Source: Rhodocyclaceae bacterium UBA6160 (lineage in GTDB: Bacteria; Pseudomonadota; Gammaproteobacteria; Burkholderiales; Rhodocyclaceae). From it: 11,947 nucleotides of DNA. The stretch spans positions 43,107 to 55,053 of the forward strand of contig DIUK01000068.1 of the NCBI GenBank assembly GCA_002422995.1, written 5' to 3'. The notes under the pieces are model-generated. The model had not been told where the DNA came from. It saw only the letters and a program-made list of their open reading frames with translations, and searched no databases. Numbering within the stretch: position 1 is the stretch's first letter; each line of letters opens with the position of its first letter. A program made the position numbers and the translations under genes. Positions 6,247-11,947 of the stretch are shown one piece after another.

Positions 6247-6597
6247 GTGGATTTGATTTTCATCGAGGAAATGCGCGTCGAAGCGCTGGTGGGTATTTTC
6301 GAGCGCGAGAAAATTGCGCCACAAACGCTGGAGATCAATCTTACCTTCGGCGTGCCTGACGAGGCCGCGCAAAGCGACGACATCGCACGCACCATTCGCT
6401 ATGACGAAGTGATTGACCGCATTCGTACTGAGCTCGCCACGCGGCACTTTAATTTGCTGGAAACACTGGGTGAATATGTCATCCACCTTTTACTCGACGA
6501 ATTTGGCGCGCCCTGGGTCAGAATCAGCATTGCCAAAATCGGCATCATGAAAGGCGTACGCCGCGTGGGTGTGCAGATCGAGCGTAGCCGCACGTAA
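6247..6597 (+). CDS. folB: Dihydroneopterin aldolase FolB
   Basis: Cytoplasmic enzyme of folate synthesis that cleaves 7,8-dihydroneopterin to 6-hydroxymethyl-dihydropterin and glycolaldehyde; the family may also epimerise the substrate. The 116-aa length is usual. Recognisable parts are the N-terminal strand and VGIFEREKIAPQTLEINLTF, then TIRYDEVIDRI with Y52, then HFNLLETLGEYVI with the pterin-binding E72, then AKIGIMKGVRRVGVQIER with the catalytic Lys at 97. The start is GTG at 6247-6249, preceded by GGGGA 6 nt upstream. The first residues, DLIFIEEMRVEA, align with the usual family N-terminus. It is divergent from plsY. Its stop codon lies within the first copy of a 12-bp tandem repeat. 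The closely related FolX (dihydroneopterin-triphosphate epimerase) is a less likely alternative. Confidence 0.93.
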   Translation: MDLIFIEEMRVEALVGIFEREKIAPQTLEINLTFGVPDEAAQSDDIARTIRYDEVIDRIRTELATRHFNLLETLGEYVIHLLLDEFGAPWVRISIAKIGIMKGVRRVGVQIERSRT

Positions 6598-6611
6598 GGC
6601 CGCACATAAGG
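6588..6611. repeat. 12-bp tandem duplication across the folB stop
   Basis: CCGCACGTAAGG (6588-6599) is followed directly by CCGCACATAAGG (6600-6611), differing in one base. The folB TAA stop lies in the first copy, and a second TAA in the same frame lies in the second copy. It marks the junction between folB and the gene remnant that follows. Confidence 0.8.
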
Positions 6612-6632
6612 AATTCGCCCACCCTGCGCCCA

Positions 6633-6782
6633 ATGGCTGGATCTCAGCATATTGACTTGCGGCAAGACATTGCATTGGATGCCAGCGGGAAGCGCGCTGA
6701 TTTGGGAATGGCTGTCTTTGTGCAAAACAAGGCAACTGGCGAAATTCTTCAGGCACTGCAACACCCCGCTTGCCCTTCCTAG
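6633..6782 (+). pseudogene. Orphan C-terminal fragment of a DUF1223-type protein
   Basis: The 181-bp stretch between folB and xerD holds an open frame that encodes 49 residues and ends in TAG at 6780-6782. The part LGMAVFVQNKATGEILQAL, followed by a terminal Cys-Pro, closely resembles the C-terminal end of DUF1223 proteins (secreted, thioredoxin-like fold, function unclear), where an AFVQD..TGEVLQAL..C pattern is typical as I recall it. Those proteins are normally well over 200 aa with a signal peptide; here the whole N-terminal part is missing. The frame stays open upstream to at least 6600, but no ribosome binding site precedes the ATG at 6633. I therefore read it as a decayed remnant left after a deletion. 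A tiny real gene is possible but less likely. Confidence 0.5.
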
Positions 6783-7684
6783 CCGCGCGGGTGGTGCTGG
6801 TGATGGAGCTGCTTGAGCCGCTCGCGGGCCACATGTGTATAAATCTGCGTCGTCGAAATATCAGCGTGACCTAACAGCAATTGCACCACCCGCAAGTCGG
6901 CGCCATGGTTGAGCAGATGCGTGGCAAAGGCATGGCGCAACACATGCGGCGAAATGCGCTGGGATGGAATACCTGCATGCAGCGCGTATTTCTTGATGAG
7001 CACCCAGAACATCTGCCGCGTCATGCCCGTACCTCGCGCGGTGACAAAAATCGCATCCGACACATGCCCGCCCAACAAGTCGCCACGTGCCTCACGAAGA
7101 TAACGCGCCAGCCAGTCGGCGGCCACTTCGCCTAGCGGCACCAGACGCTCTTTTGAACCCTTGCCCATCACACGCACGACGTTGTCATTCAAGCTTAATT
7201 CAAACAGCCGCAAACCAATCAGTTCGGATACGCGCAAACCGCTGGCATATAACAGCTCAAGCATCGCACGATCGCGCAACCCCAATGCGGTATTGATATC
7301 CGGTGCATTCAGCAAATCCATCACTTGCGACTCAGCCAGGGTTTTGGGAAAGCGCTGCACAGCCTGAGGTTTTTCAATATGGCGTAGCGGATCCGCTTGA
7401 ACTTTCCCTTGATCCAGCAGCCACCGATACAGACGCTTTAAGCTCGCCATCAAGCGGCGCTGGCTCGCGGCTTTTATACCCCCTTCACGTCTGTGCAAAT
7501 AGGCCAGGTAGGCATTCAAGGTCGCTTCATCGACTGTTACCAGACTAGTGGCCTGCTCTGCCAGCCAGAGCGCGAATAATTGCAAATCACTGCGGTAACC
7601 TGCCAATGTGTTTTTAGCTAAACCATCAGCTAGCCACAAGGCATCAATAAACTCATCAATCAGTCGCGTATCAAGCGCCTTCAT
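6779..7684 (-). CDS. xerD: Site-specific tyrosine recombinase XerD
   Basis: Resolves chromosome dimers at dif together with XerC, under control of FtsK at the septum. The 301-aa protein has an N-terminal SAM-like core-binding domain (about 5-90) and a C-terminal catalytic domain with all key residues: R151 (SGLRVSEL), K175 (GKGSKER), H247 and R250 (PHVLRHAFATHLLNHG), H273 (LLGHADIS) and the nucleophile Y282 (QIYTHV). It resembles E. coli XerD more than XerC, including the ending HQHHPRG and the segment EFIDALWLADGLAKNTL. Its ATG (7682-7684) lies 14 nt inside the end of the upstream ogt gene, so the two are probably translationally coupled. Its TAG stop shares the palindrome CTAG (6779-6782) with the stop of the convergent fragment. 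Confidence 0.96.
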   Translation of the reverse strand: MKALDTRLIDEFIDALWLADGLAKNTLAGYRSDLQLFALWLAEQATSLVTVDEATLNAYLAYLHRREGGIKAASQRRLMASLKRLYRWLLDQGKVQADPLRHIEKPQAVQRFPKTLAESQVMDLLNAPDINTALGLRDRAMLELLYASGLRVSELIGLRLFELSLNDNVVRVMGKGSKERLVPLGEVAADWLARYLREARGDLLGGHVSDAIFVTARGTGMTRQMFWVLIKKYALHAGIPSQRISPHVLRHAFATHLLNHGADLRVVQLLLGHADISTTQIYTHVARERLKQLHHQHHPRG

Positions 7685-8225
7685 GTTGCAATAACCATTG
7701 CTTCACCATCAGCAAAAAGCCACCGCGCTGGCGCGCAAAGCCACCTAAACCTTTATCTGCAGCAATCACCCGATGACAAGGCACAACCAAAGGATAAGGG
7801 TTCGCGCCACAGGCATTGCCCACGGCACGCGGGCCGCTGGCAATCACTTCTGCCAAGTGGCCATAACTGCGTGTCTGCCCGCATGGAATCTCTGCAATAG
7901 CTGCCCACACACGGCGTTGAAAGGCGGTACCAACGGGCGCCAAAGGCAAACTAAAAACATAGGCAGGATCAGCAAACCACGCAGACAACTGCCGCACGGC
8001 TTCCTTTGCAAGCAAGGATTGCGGCAACTGCCCGGCAGACGCTGGCAGATATTCAATCGCAGTAACAAAATCACGATCACACCGAACCCCCAGGGCAAAG
8101 TGCGTGCTGTTGCCAATGGCGACACGCGGCGCGGGCAAAATGGCATCAAAGGGTTTAAGCGGTGCGGTGATGTTGTCACCAAAACCCGCACGATCCCGCT
8201 GCATTTCTGCCTGCCAATTTTTCAT
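7671..8225 (-). CDS. ogt: Methylated-DNA--protein-cysteine methyltransferase (Ogt type)
   Basis: Repairs O6-alkylguanine and O4-alkylthymine in DNA by moving the alkyl group to its own cysteine in a one-turnover suicide reaction. The 184-aa protein has a variable N-terminal domain (about 25-95) and the conserved DNA-binding domain from about 100. Features there are GTAFQRRVWAAIAEIPCGQT, the recognition segment RAVGNACGANP with the Arg finger R133, the active-site PCHRV with C150, and a C-terminal LGGFARQRGG...WLLQHEG. There is no Ada-type regulatory domain. The ATG (8223-8225) overlaps the stop of the upstream gene by 4 nt (ATGA), and the 3' end overlaps xerD. It is thus the middle gene of a tightly coupled three-gene unit. 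Confidence 0.94.
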   Translation of the reverse strand: MKNWQAEMQRDRAGFGDNITAPLKPFDAILPAPRVAIGNSTHFALGVRCDRDFVTAIEYLPASAGQLPQSLLAKEAVRQLSAWFADPAYVFSLPLAPVGTAFQRRVWAAIAEIPCGQTRSYGHLAEVIASGPRAVGNACGANPYPLVVPCHRVIAADKGLGGFARQRGGFLLMVKQWLLQHEGA

Positions 8226-8968
8226 GGCGAAGTTATCGATACCGGCGGTTCGGACGTCATAACAGCAGGCTGTGGCAGCGATTTAGTCGGCGACGGGACG
8301 TCCTCTCCCTGACCTAACAATTCAGCTTTTAATGCTCGATCCGTTGGCCGCTCCCCCAGCCAAATCGTCATGAATGCCTGGTAAAAATCTTCTCCTTCAA
8401 TATCCGCCCCGTATTGCTTGCCATTCAATTTAAAGCGCAACACACCCCCCTCAGGCGAACGCAATGCTTTATCTACTGGCTCAGCTTTATGAGTTTTAGC
8501 GCTGCTTTTCATGCTACCAACATCGGGCAACCAATCAAAATCCGCTACATCGCCGACTTTTGCTGTGCCCACGCTAGTCACCGCCGCCCTTAAGGTATCC
8601 ATGCGCACCTGCAAGCCTGCTCGTGCTTCATCATCGTGATTTTTTTCTATCCCTCTGATCAAGGATTGCGCCAAACGATCCGCCGGTGCTTCCATTAACA
8701 ACACAACACGAAAACGCTTTGGGCCATCCGCAAGATAAGCATCCGTCGCAACTTTTTGCTTGGACGGCAAATACAAGCCTACCGCATAAGCATTCAGCAT
8801 CATCACCCCTCGCAGGCCAGCACCATTGAGCACCGTCTCGCCAGCGCCGACTTTTACTGTGTCATCGAATGTCACGCCCGCAATCGTTTTTGCAGCGTAA
8901 GCTGGCTGCATTGCACCTAAAGCCAATATTGCTGTCGCAATAAAAAATCCATACGCCCTAATGCTCAT
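8222..8968 (-). CDS. Secreted chalcone isomerase-like protein
   Basis: The 248-aa protein has a signal peptide (hydrophobic residues 5-20, likely cut after AYA at 23-25). Its domain resembles the bacterial chalcone-isomerase-like family: IAGVTFDDTVKVGAGETVLNGAGLRG, then LNAYAVGLYLPSK, then RFRVVLLMEAPADRLAQSLIRGIEKN, and GADIEGEDFYQAFMTIWLGERP. Plant enzymes of this fold cyclise flavonoids or bind fatty acids; the bacterial proteins have no firm role, and activity on chalcones should not be assumed. A Pro/Ser/Thr-rich tail of about 25 residues follows the domain. I chose the ATG at 8966-8968 because AAAGG lies 6 nt upstream. ATG 8972-8974 and GTG 8990-8992 are possible but worse placed. It is the first gene of the unit with ogt and xerD, which suggests co-transcription but no shared function. 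Confidence 0.85.
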   Translation of the reverse strand: MSIRAYGFFIATAILALGAMQPAYAAKTIAGVTFDDTVKVGAGETVLNGAGLRGVMMLNAYAVGLYLPSKQKVATDAYLADGPKRFRVVLLMEAPADRLAQSLIRGIEKNHDDEARAGLQVRMDTLRAAVTSVGTAKVGDVADFDWLPDVGSMKSSAKTHKAEPVDKALRSPEGGVLRFKLNGKQYGADIEGEDFYQAFMTIWLGERPTDRALKAELLGQGEDVPSPTKSLPQPAVMTSEPPVSITSP

Positions 8969-9012
8969 CTTCATCCTTTGAAAGTCAAACACGTGAACCG
9001 AAAGTTTTTGCG

Positions 9013-9030
9013 AACAATTGTCGAATTGTT
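9013..9030. promoter_or_regulatory. Inverted repeat AACAATT-N4-AATTGTT (possible operator)
   Basis: AACAATT (9013-9019) and AATTGTT (9024-9030) form a perfect 7-bp inverted repeat with a 4-nt centre. It lies in the 173-bp gap between the divergent chalcone isomerase-like gene (start 8968) and the UgpB-like gene (start 9142). The position and symmetry suit a dimeric repressor site. No regulator gene is nearby, and AT-rich palindromes also arise by chance. Confidence 0.35.
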
Positions 9031-9094
9031 ACACTTAACACCCCGTTATGGCAGATTATCAACGCGTAGGCGGTGCTTTTTTAAATTATCATCT

Positions 9095-9103
9095 TGATAT
9101 AAA
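9095..9103 (+). promoter_or_regulatory. Extended -10 promoter candidate for the ugpB-like gene
   Basis: TGATATAAA (9095-9103) is a TGn-extended -10 with a 5/6 hexamer match (TATAAA). The -35 region 16-17 nt upstream is only a T-rich stretch. The start of transcription would be near 9110, about 32 nt before the ATG at 9142. Confidence 0.4.
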
Positions 9104-9141
9104 ACACTCGCCAACTTTGCCAAACTATTCGAGAGAGAAAT

Positions 9142-10443
9142 ATGAACTCACCTGTAAAAATTACTTTGCTCTTAGCTGCCCTCGGCTTTTCGTCTCTTGC
9201 GCTGTCCCCTGCGATTGCTGCACCACAGGAAGTCAAAGTCGTTTTACGTCATGCGCTGGATGGCAAGGCACAAGATGCGCTGTCCACCTTAGTCGTTCGC
9301 TTTAACGACAGCAACAAAAATCAAGGACGCATTGTGCTGCAAGATTCACGCACTACAGATAAAAACAGCGCTGCGCCTACGCTGGCATTGCTCAATCCTG
9401 ACAATGCAGGAAAATTCTTTGCTTCACACCCGTCTTTCATGCCGCTTCACACACTCATGAAAAACCAAGGGCAAACGTTCAATGCCGACCAGTTTTATCC
9501 ACAGATGCTTGATGCCGTCGATGCTGGCAATGGTCAGCCTCAAGCATTGCCCATAGGGATGTCGCTGCCTGTTTTGTTAATTAACCGAAACAAAGTACCC
9601 CGCACTGCAAAAAATATCGATCTTGCTCCCCGCACTTGGCTGGATGTACAAAACATCGCCGGCACCTTAGTCGACAATGGCGTAACCTGCCCGCTCACCA
9701 GCAGTCATTTTGCCTGGGTACACCTTGAAAACGTCGCCGCCCAACATGGCGAGAAAACGGCAATTCGCCAAGGCAAATCCGAGAAAATAAAAGCCAACGG
9801 GCTCATCAATGTAAAGCATTTAGCTCTACTGGCCAGTTGGGAAAAAAGCCGCTACTTCACTTACTTCGGCCCGAACGATGAAGGCAGCGAGCGCTTCCTG
9901 AAAGGTGAATGCGCCATGATTACCGGCGAATCTGCACTATATATTGCCGCACGTGCCGCAGGCATGGATGTCAGCATTGCGCCACTGCCTTACTATGACG
10001 ACGCCTATGGTGCACAACGCGAAAATGTTTTGCCCGATGGCATTACCCTTTGGGCTGTAGCAGGCCAGCCTAAAGGGAATTATCCGCTGGCTGCGCGTTT
10101 TATTAATTACCTGATGCAGCCTGAGGTACAGCGTGACTGGGTGCGTACCACAGGCTCCTTGCCCATGACACCTGGAGCGCTGGCTGCCTTGCGTGATTCC
10201 GGCATGCCAGCCGCACTTGCCGATGCCGCAGACAAACGCTTGAGTATTTCACGCAGCAACAGCGCCCGTACACGTCCTGGCGCACTGCGTGATCGACTGC
10301 ACAGGGCATTGGACGAACAAGCATCCCTGGTATGGACCACATCACTCTCCGCCAAACAAGCTTTGGACACCGCAACACTAAGAGCCAATGCTGCGCCTGC
10401 CAGCACCCCCCCCAGTAAGAAGAAAAACAAAAAACGCACATAA
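9142..10443 (+). CDS. UgpB-like periplasmic solute-binding protein (ABC importer type)
   Basis: Exported binding protein of the UgpB/extracellular solute-binding family 1 type, which in E. coli delivers glycerol-3-phosphate and glycerophosphodiesters to the UgpAEC importer. The protein is 433 aa. The signal peptide is residues 1-26 (cut AIA/AP). Family blocks lie in the expected order: TWLDVQNIAGTLVDNG (165-180), SSHFAWVHLENVAAQHG (187-203), RFLKGECAMITGES (251-264), DGITLWAVAG (299-308), TTGSLPMTPGA (336-346), and ARTRPGALRD (375-384). The N-terminal part is more divergent: the WHSMEG motif of E. coli is LRHALDG here. A Lys-rich tail (SKKKNKKRT) ends the protein. GAGAGA lies before the ATG. 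Only ugpQ follows; permease and ATPase genes are absent, so the partner transporter must be elsewhere or missing. The ligand is uncertain, so no symbol is given. Confidence 0.85.
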   Translation: MNSPVKITLLLAALGFSSLALSPAIAAPQEVKVVLRHALDGKAQDALSTLVVRFNDSNKNQGRIVLQDSRTTDKNSAAPTLALLNPDNAGKFFASHPSFMPLHTLMKNQGQTFNADQFYPQMLDAVDAGNGQPQALPIGMSLPVLLINRNKVPRTAKNIDLAPRTWLDVQNIAGTLVDNGVTCPLTSSHFAWVHLENVAAQHGEKTAIRQGKSEKIKANGLINVKHLALLASWEKSRYFTYFGPNDEGSERFLKGECAMITGESALYIAARAAGMDVSIAPLPYYDDAYGAQRENVLPDGITLWAVAGQPKGNYPLAARFINYLMQPEVQRDWVRTTGSLPMTPGALAALRDSGMPAALADAADKRLSISRSNSARTRPGALRDRLHRALDEQASLVWTTSLSAKQALDTATLRANAAPASTPPSKKKNKKRT

Positions 10444-10469
10444 CGACTGCTGCGCCAAATAAACAACCC

Positions 10470-11207
10470 ATGCCCGCCTACCCGCGCATCATCGCCCATC
10501 GCGGCGGCGGTGCATTAGCACCGGAAAATACACTGGCCGGAATGCATATCGCACAGCGCATGGGTTGTCGTGGTGTGGAGTTTGACGTCGCACTTACCGC
10601 GGATGGCGTGCCCATTCTGATGCACGACGAGACACTCGAACGCACCACCAGCGGAACAGGGTTTGTCGCCAAGACAACGGCTGCAGAAACTGCCAAACTC
10701 GACGCGGGTAGCAAGCATCATTACGCATTCGCCGTATCACCAGTGCCGACTTTTCAGGCCGCTTTGCAAACTTGTACTGAGCTTGGTTTATGGATGAACA
10801 TCGAGATCAAGCCGACGCCGGGTACCGAGGTGGAAACCGGCCGCGTTGTTGCCAGCATTGCTGCCGCGCATCTCGCTAGCCATCCTGATGCGGCCATCGT
10901 CTGTTCATCATTTTCTTCAGCCGCCTTACAACAAACCCTGCACATCGCACCGACCATACCGCGAGCGCTGCTCATCGAGTCGATTCCAGCACACTGGCAG
11001 TCTGCACTTGACCTATGTGGTGCAGCAGCCTTGCACACCAATGCAAAAAATCTTGATTTTTCGCAGCTGACCGCTGTTTGTAACAGCAAAATTTCTGTTG
11101 CATGCTACACAGTGAATCATCGAGCCACCGCAGATAAGCTCTTTGCTGCTGGCGTTCAGGCGATATTCACCGATCGCTTGGATCTTTGGCAGCCGGGTGA
11201 AATGTAA
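10470..11207 (+). CDS. ugpQ: Glycerophosphodiester phosphodiesterase (UgpQ type)
   Basis: Hydrolyses glycerophosphodiesters from phospholipid turnover to glycerol-3-phosphate and an alcohol, using a divalent metal. The 245-aa protein is a single GDPD TIM barrel. The catalytic pair is H10 (IIAHRGGG) and H52 (LMHDETLERTT). Metal and substrate residues are R11, E19 (APENTLAG), E37 and D39 (GVEFDVALTADG), and E in the IEIKPTPG strand near 112. The C-terminal strands have VACYTVNH and IFTDRLD. There is no signal peptide, so it acts in the cytoplasm like UgpQ rather than the periplasmic GlpQ. It starts 26 nt after the UgpB-like gene with no obvious ribosome binding site and is probably co-transcribed. 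The pairing supports use of glycerophosphodiesters, though no uptake genes are in the window. Confidence 0.93.
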   Translation: MPAYPRIIAHRGGGALAPENTLAGMHIAQRMGCRGVEFDVALTADGVPILMHDETLERTTSGTGFVAKTTAAETAKLDAGSKHHYAFAVSPVPTFQAALQTCTELGLWMNIEIKPTPGTEVETGRVVASIAAAHLASHPDAAIVCSSFSSAALQQTLHIAPTIPRALLIESIPAHWQSALDLCGAAALHTNAKNLDFSQLTAVCNSKISVACYTVNHRATADKLFAAGVQAIFTDRLDLWQPGEM

Positions 11208-11234
11208 TCCTTGTGATATTTACTTACACTTCCA

Positions 11235-11261
11235 GCGTCGACTAAAGAATAGTCGCTACGC
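11235..11261 (+). other. Bulged hairpin between ugpQ and the next gene
   Basis: GCGTCGACTA (11235-11244) pairs with TAGTCG plus ACGC (11250-11255 and 11258-11261) around the loop AAGAA, with a 2-nt CT bulge. That makes 10 bp in total. It is not followed by a run of T, so it is a poor intrinsic terminator. It may protect the ugpQ transcript end or lie in the leader of the next gene. A GATAAT at 11296-11301 could serve as a -10 for that gene but has no good -35. Confidence 0.35.
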
Positions 11262-11324
11262 TAAGCTTCTGCCTGCATCACAGCCTATCGCAAGTTGATA
11301 ATCAATCACTCTCAGGAGATCACC

Positions 11325-11717
11325 ATGAAGCATAAGCTCACACCCGCCCTCGCTTTACTCAGTGCCGTCACATTATTTACCGCCTCCGCAATGGCGCAAA
11401 CTGCCACACCGCAGGTGGATCAGCGGCAAATCAATCAGCAACAGCGCATCGACCAAGGCGTCTCGTCTGGCACACTCACCGAAAAAGAAGCCGCACGCAT
11501 GGAGCACGGTCAGACGCATGTGGAAAACCTAGAAGATCGCGCCAAATCCGATGGCACAGTAACCAACCGCGAACGCGCACGCCTGCATCATGCCCAGGAC
11601 GTGCAAAGCAGCCGCATCTACCGGCAAAAGCATGACCGCCAAAACGACATGAATCATGATGGTCGCATTGACCGCCCTGCACAGCGTCCGCACAACCAGA
11701 CTCGCAGACAGCGATAA
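11325..11717 (+). CDS. Small secreted protein with EF-hand-like loops
   Basis: A 130-aa protein with a signal peptide (KHKLTPALALLSAVTLF, likely cut AMA/QT after residue 24). The mature part is hydrophilic and rich in Gln, Arg, His and Asn. Two 28-residue repeats align: GTLTEKEAARMEHGQ (49-63) and GTVTNRERARLHHAQ (77-91). Each has the G-x-[LV]-T-x-x-E arrangement of the second half of an EF-hand loop. A third site, DMNHDGRID (108-116), matches the first nine positions of a calcium loop (D-x-N-x-D-G-x-I-D). Similar small periplasmic proteins of unknown function occur widely in betaproteobacteria. Calcium binding is inference; the first two loops lack some acidic ligands. I chose ATG 11325-11327 because CAGGAG lies 6 nt upstream; the upstream TTG at 11295 is rejected. 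The gene is followed by a strong terminator. Confidence 0.8.
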   Translation: MKHKLTPALALLSAVTLFTASAMAQTATPQVDQRQINQQQRIDQGVSSGTLTEKEAARMEHGQTHVENLEDRAKSDGTVTNRERARLHHAQDVQSSRIYRQKHDRQNDMNHDGRIDRPAQRPHNQTRRQR

Positions 11718-11744
11718 ACCTACCCCAGCCAACGCAATACAACC

Positions 11745-11778
11745 AGCCCGCGAATCTGCTTGATTCGCGGGCTTTTTT
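11745..11778 (+). terminator. Strong intrinsic terminator before alaS
   Basis: A perfect 12-bp stem, AGCCCGCGAATC (11745-11756) with GATTCGCGGGCT (11762-11773), encloses the loop TGCTT and leads into a run of six T (11773-11778). It ends the transcript of the secreted-protein gene 28 nt after its stop and isolates alaS. Confidence 0.95.
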
Positions 11779-11838
11779 ATATATTGATCGCGTAAAATCA
11801 TGCTTTTCCTGTGTGCCTACCGCAACCTCAAAACCACC

Positions 11839-11947
11839 ATGAAAGCTACCGAAATTCGCCAGAAATTCCTCGATTTCTTCGCCTCCAAAGGGCATCAAAT
11901 CGTCGCCTCCAGCACGCTGGTGCCGCATGAAGACCCGACGCTGCTAT
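11839..11947 (+). CDS. alaS: Alanyl-tRNA synthetase AlaS, N-terminal part only
   Basis: Charges tRNA-Ala with alanine. Only the first 36 codons are inside the window. They read MKATEIRQKFLDFFASKGHQ and continue IVASSTLVPHEDPTLL, which matches the start of the class II catalytic domain of AlaS, including the motif 1 helix and the SSTLVP..DPTLL strand. The ATG at 11839-11841 is the usual family start; no strong ribosome binding site is visible before it. The gene follows the terminator at 11745-11778. TAAAAT at 11793-11798 is a possible -10, with no clear -35. Confidence 0.95.
   Translation, partial: MKATEIRQKFLDFFASKGHQIVASSTLVPHEDPTLL

Noticed and set aside
8969..8992. Longer starts of the chalcone isomerase-like gene (GTG 8990-8992, ATG 8972-8974)
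   Set aside because: The AAAGG that could act as ribosome binding site is correctly spaced only for ATG 8966-8968; the signal peptide is complete from there.
9048..9305. 85-aa plus-strand frame upstream of and inside the UgpB-like gene
   Set aside because: It mostly overlaps the UgpB-like gene in another frame, has no ribosome binding site and no recognisable protein features.
11295..11324. TTG start ten codons upstream of the small secreted protein
   Set aside because: It would add a polar segment before the signal peptide, and CAGGAG is placed for the ATG at 11325.
1..11947. Defence system, prophage, insertion sequence, CRISPR array or tRNA
   Set aside because: No transposase, phage, nuclease/helicase defence genes, regular repeat-spacer pattern or tRNA-like fold were found; XerD here is the housekeeping recombinase and not an integrase beside an attachment site.

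Overview
The window looks like chromosomal core sequence from a betaproteobacterium. The evidence is the divergent block rpsU-yqeY-dnaG-rpoD / tsaD-plsY-folB, the betaproteobacterial style of DnaG, FolB and XerD, and an RpoD with a long Lys/Ala/Pro-rich N-terminal extension. The order Nitrosomonadales is plausible, but that is an impression and not a demonstrated placement. No phage, insertion sequence, CRISPR array, rRNA or tRNA gene was seen.

Left part, minus strand (1-4539): the macromolecular synthesis operon, read leftwards as rpsU (ribosomal protein S21), yqeY (GatB/YqeY domain), dnaG (primase) and rpoD (sigma-70, cut by the window edge). A clear TTGACA-16-TAGAAT promoter lies in front of rpsU. 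An intrinsic terminator between rpsU and yqeY can separate high S21 output from low primase/sigma output. The segments before that terminator are mutually complementary and could fold in alternative ways. rpoD also has a TGn-extended -10 promoter of its own just after dnaG.

Middle (4575-8968): tsaD (tRNA t6A synthesis) runs rightwards and overlaps the 3' end of the convergent plsY (phospholipid synthesis). folB (folate synthesis) diverges from plsY. After folB there is a 12-bp tandem duplication, then what looks like the orphan C-terminal end of a DUF1223-type gene. Its stop codon shares the palindrome CTAG with the stop of the convergent xerD. A minus-strand operon follows, in transcription order: a secreted chalcone-isomerase-like protein, an ogt-type DNA alkyltransferase, and xerD, coupled by 4-nt and 14-nt overlaps.

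Right part (9095-11947), plus strand: an exported UgpB-like solute-binding protein, then a cytoplasmic glycerophosphodiester phosphodiesterase (ugpQ) 26 nt downstream. The permease and ATPase genes normally found with ugpB are absent. Next is a small secreted protein with degenerate EF-hand-like loops, then a strong intrinsic terminator, then the first 36 codons of alaS.

Most of the window is ordinary housekeeping sequence and I do not see a convincing new multi-gene system. The best leads are the alternative RNA folds at the rpsU/yqeY terminator, the chain of micro-ORFs joining yqeY to dnaG, the ugpB-ugpQ pair without a transporter, and the EF-hand-like secreted protein.
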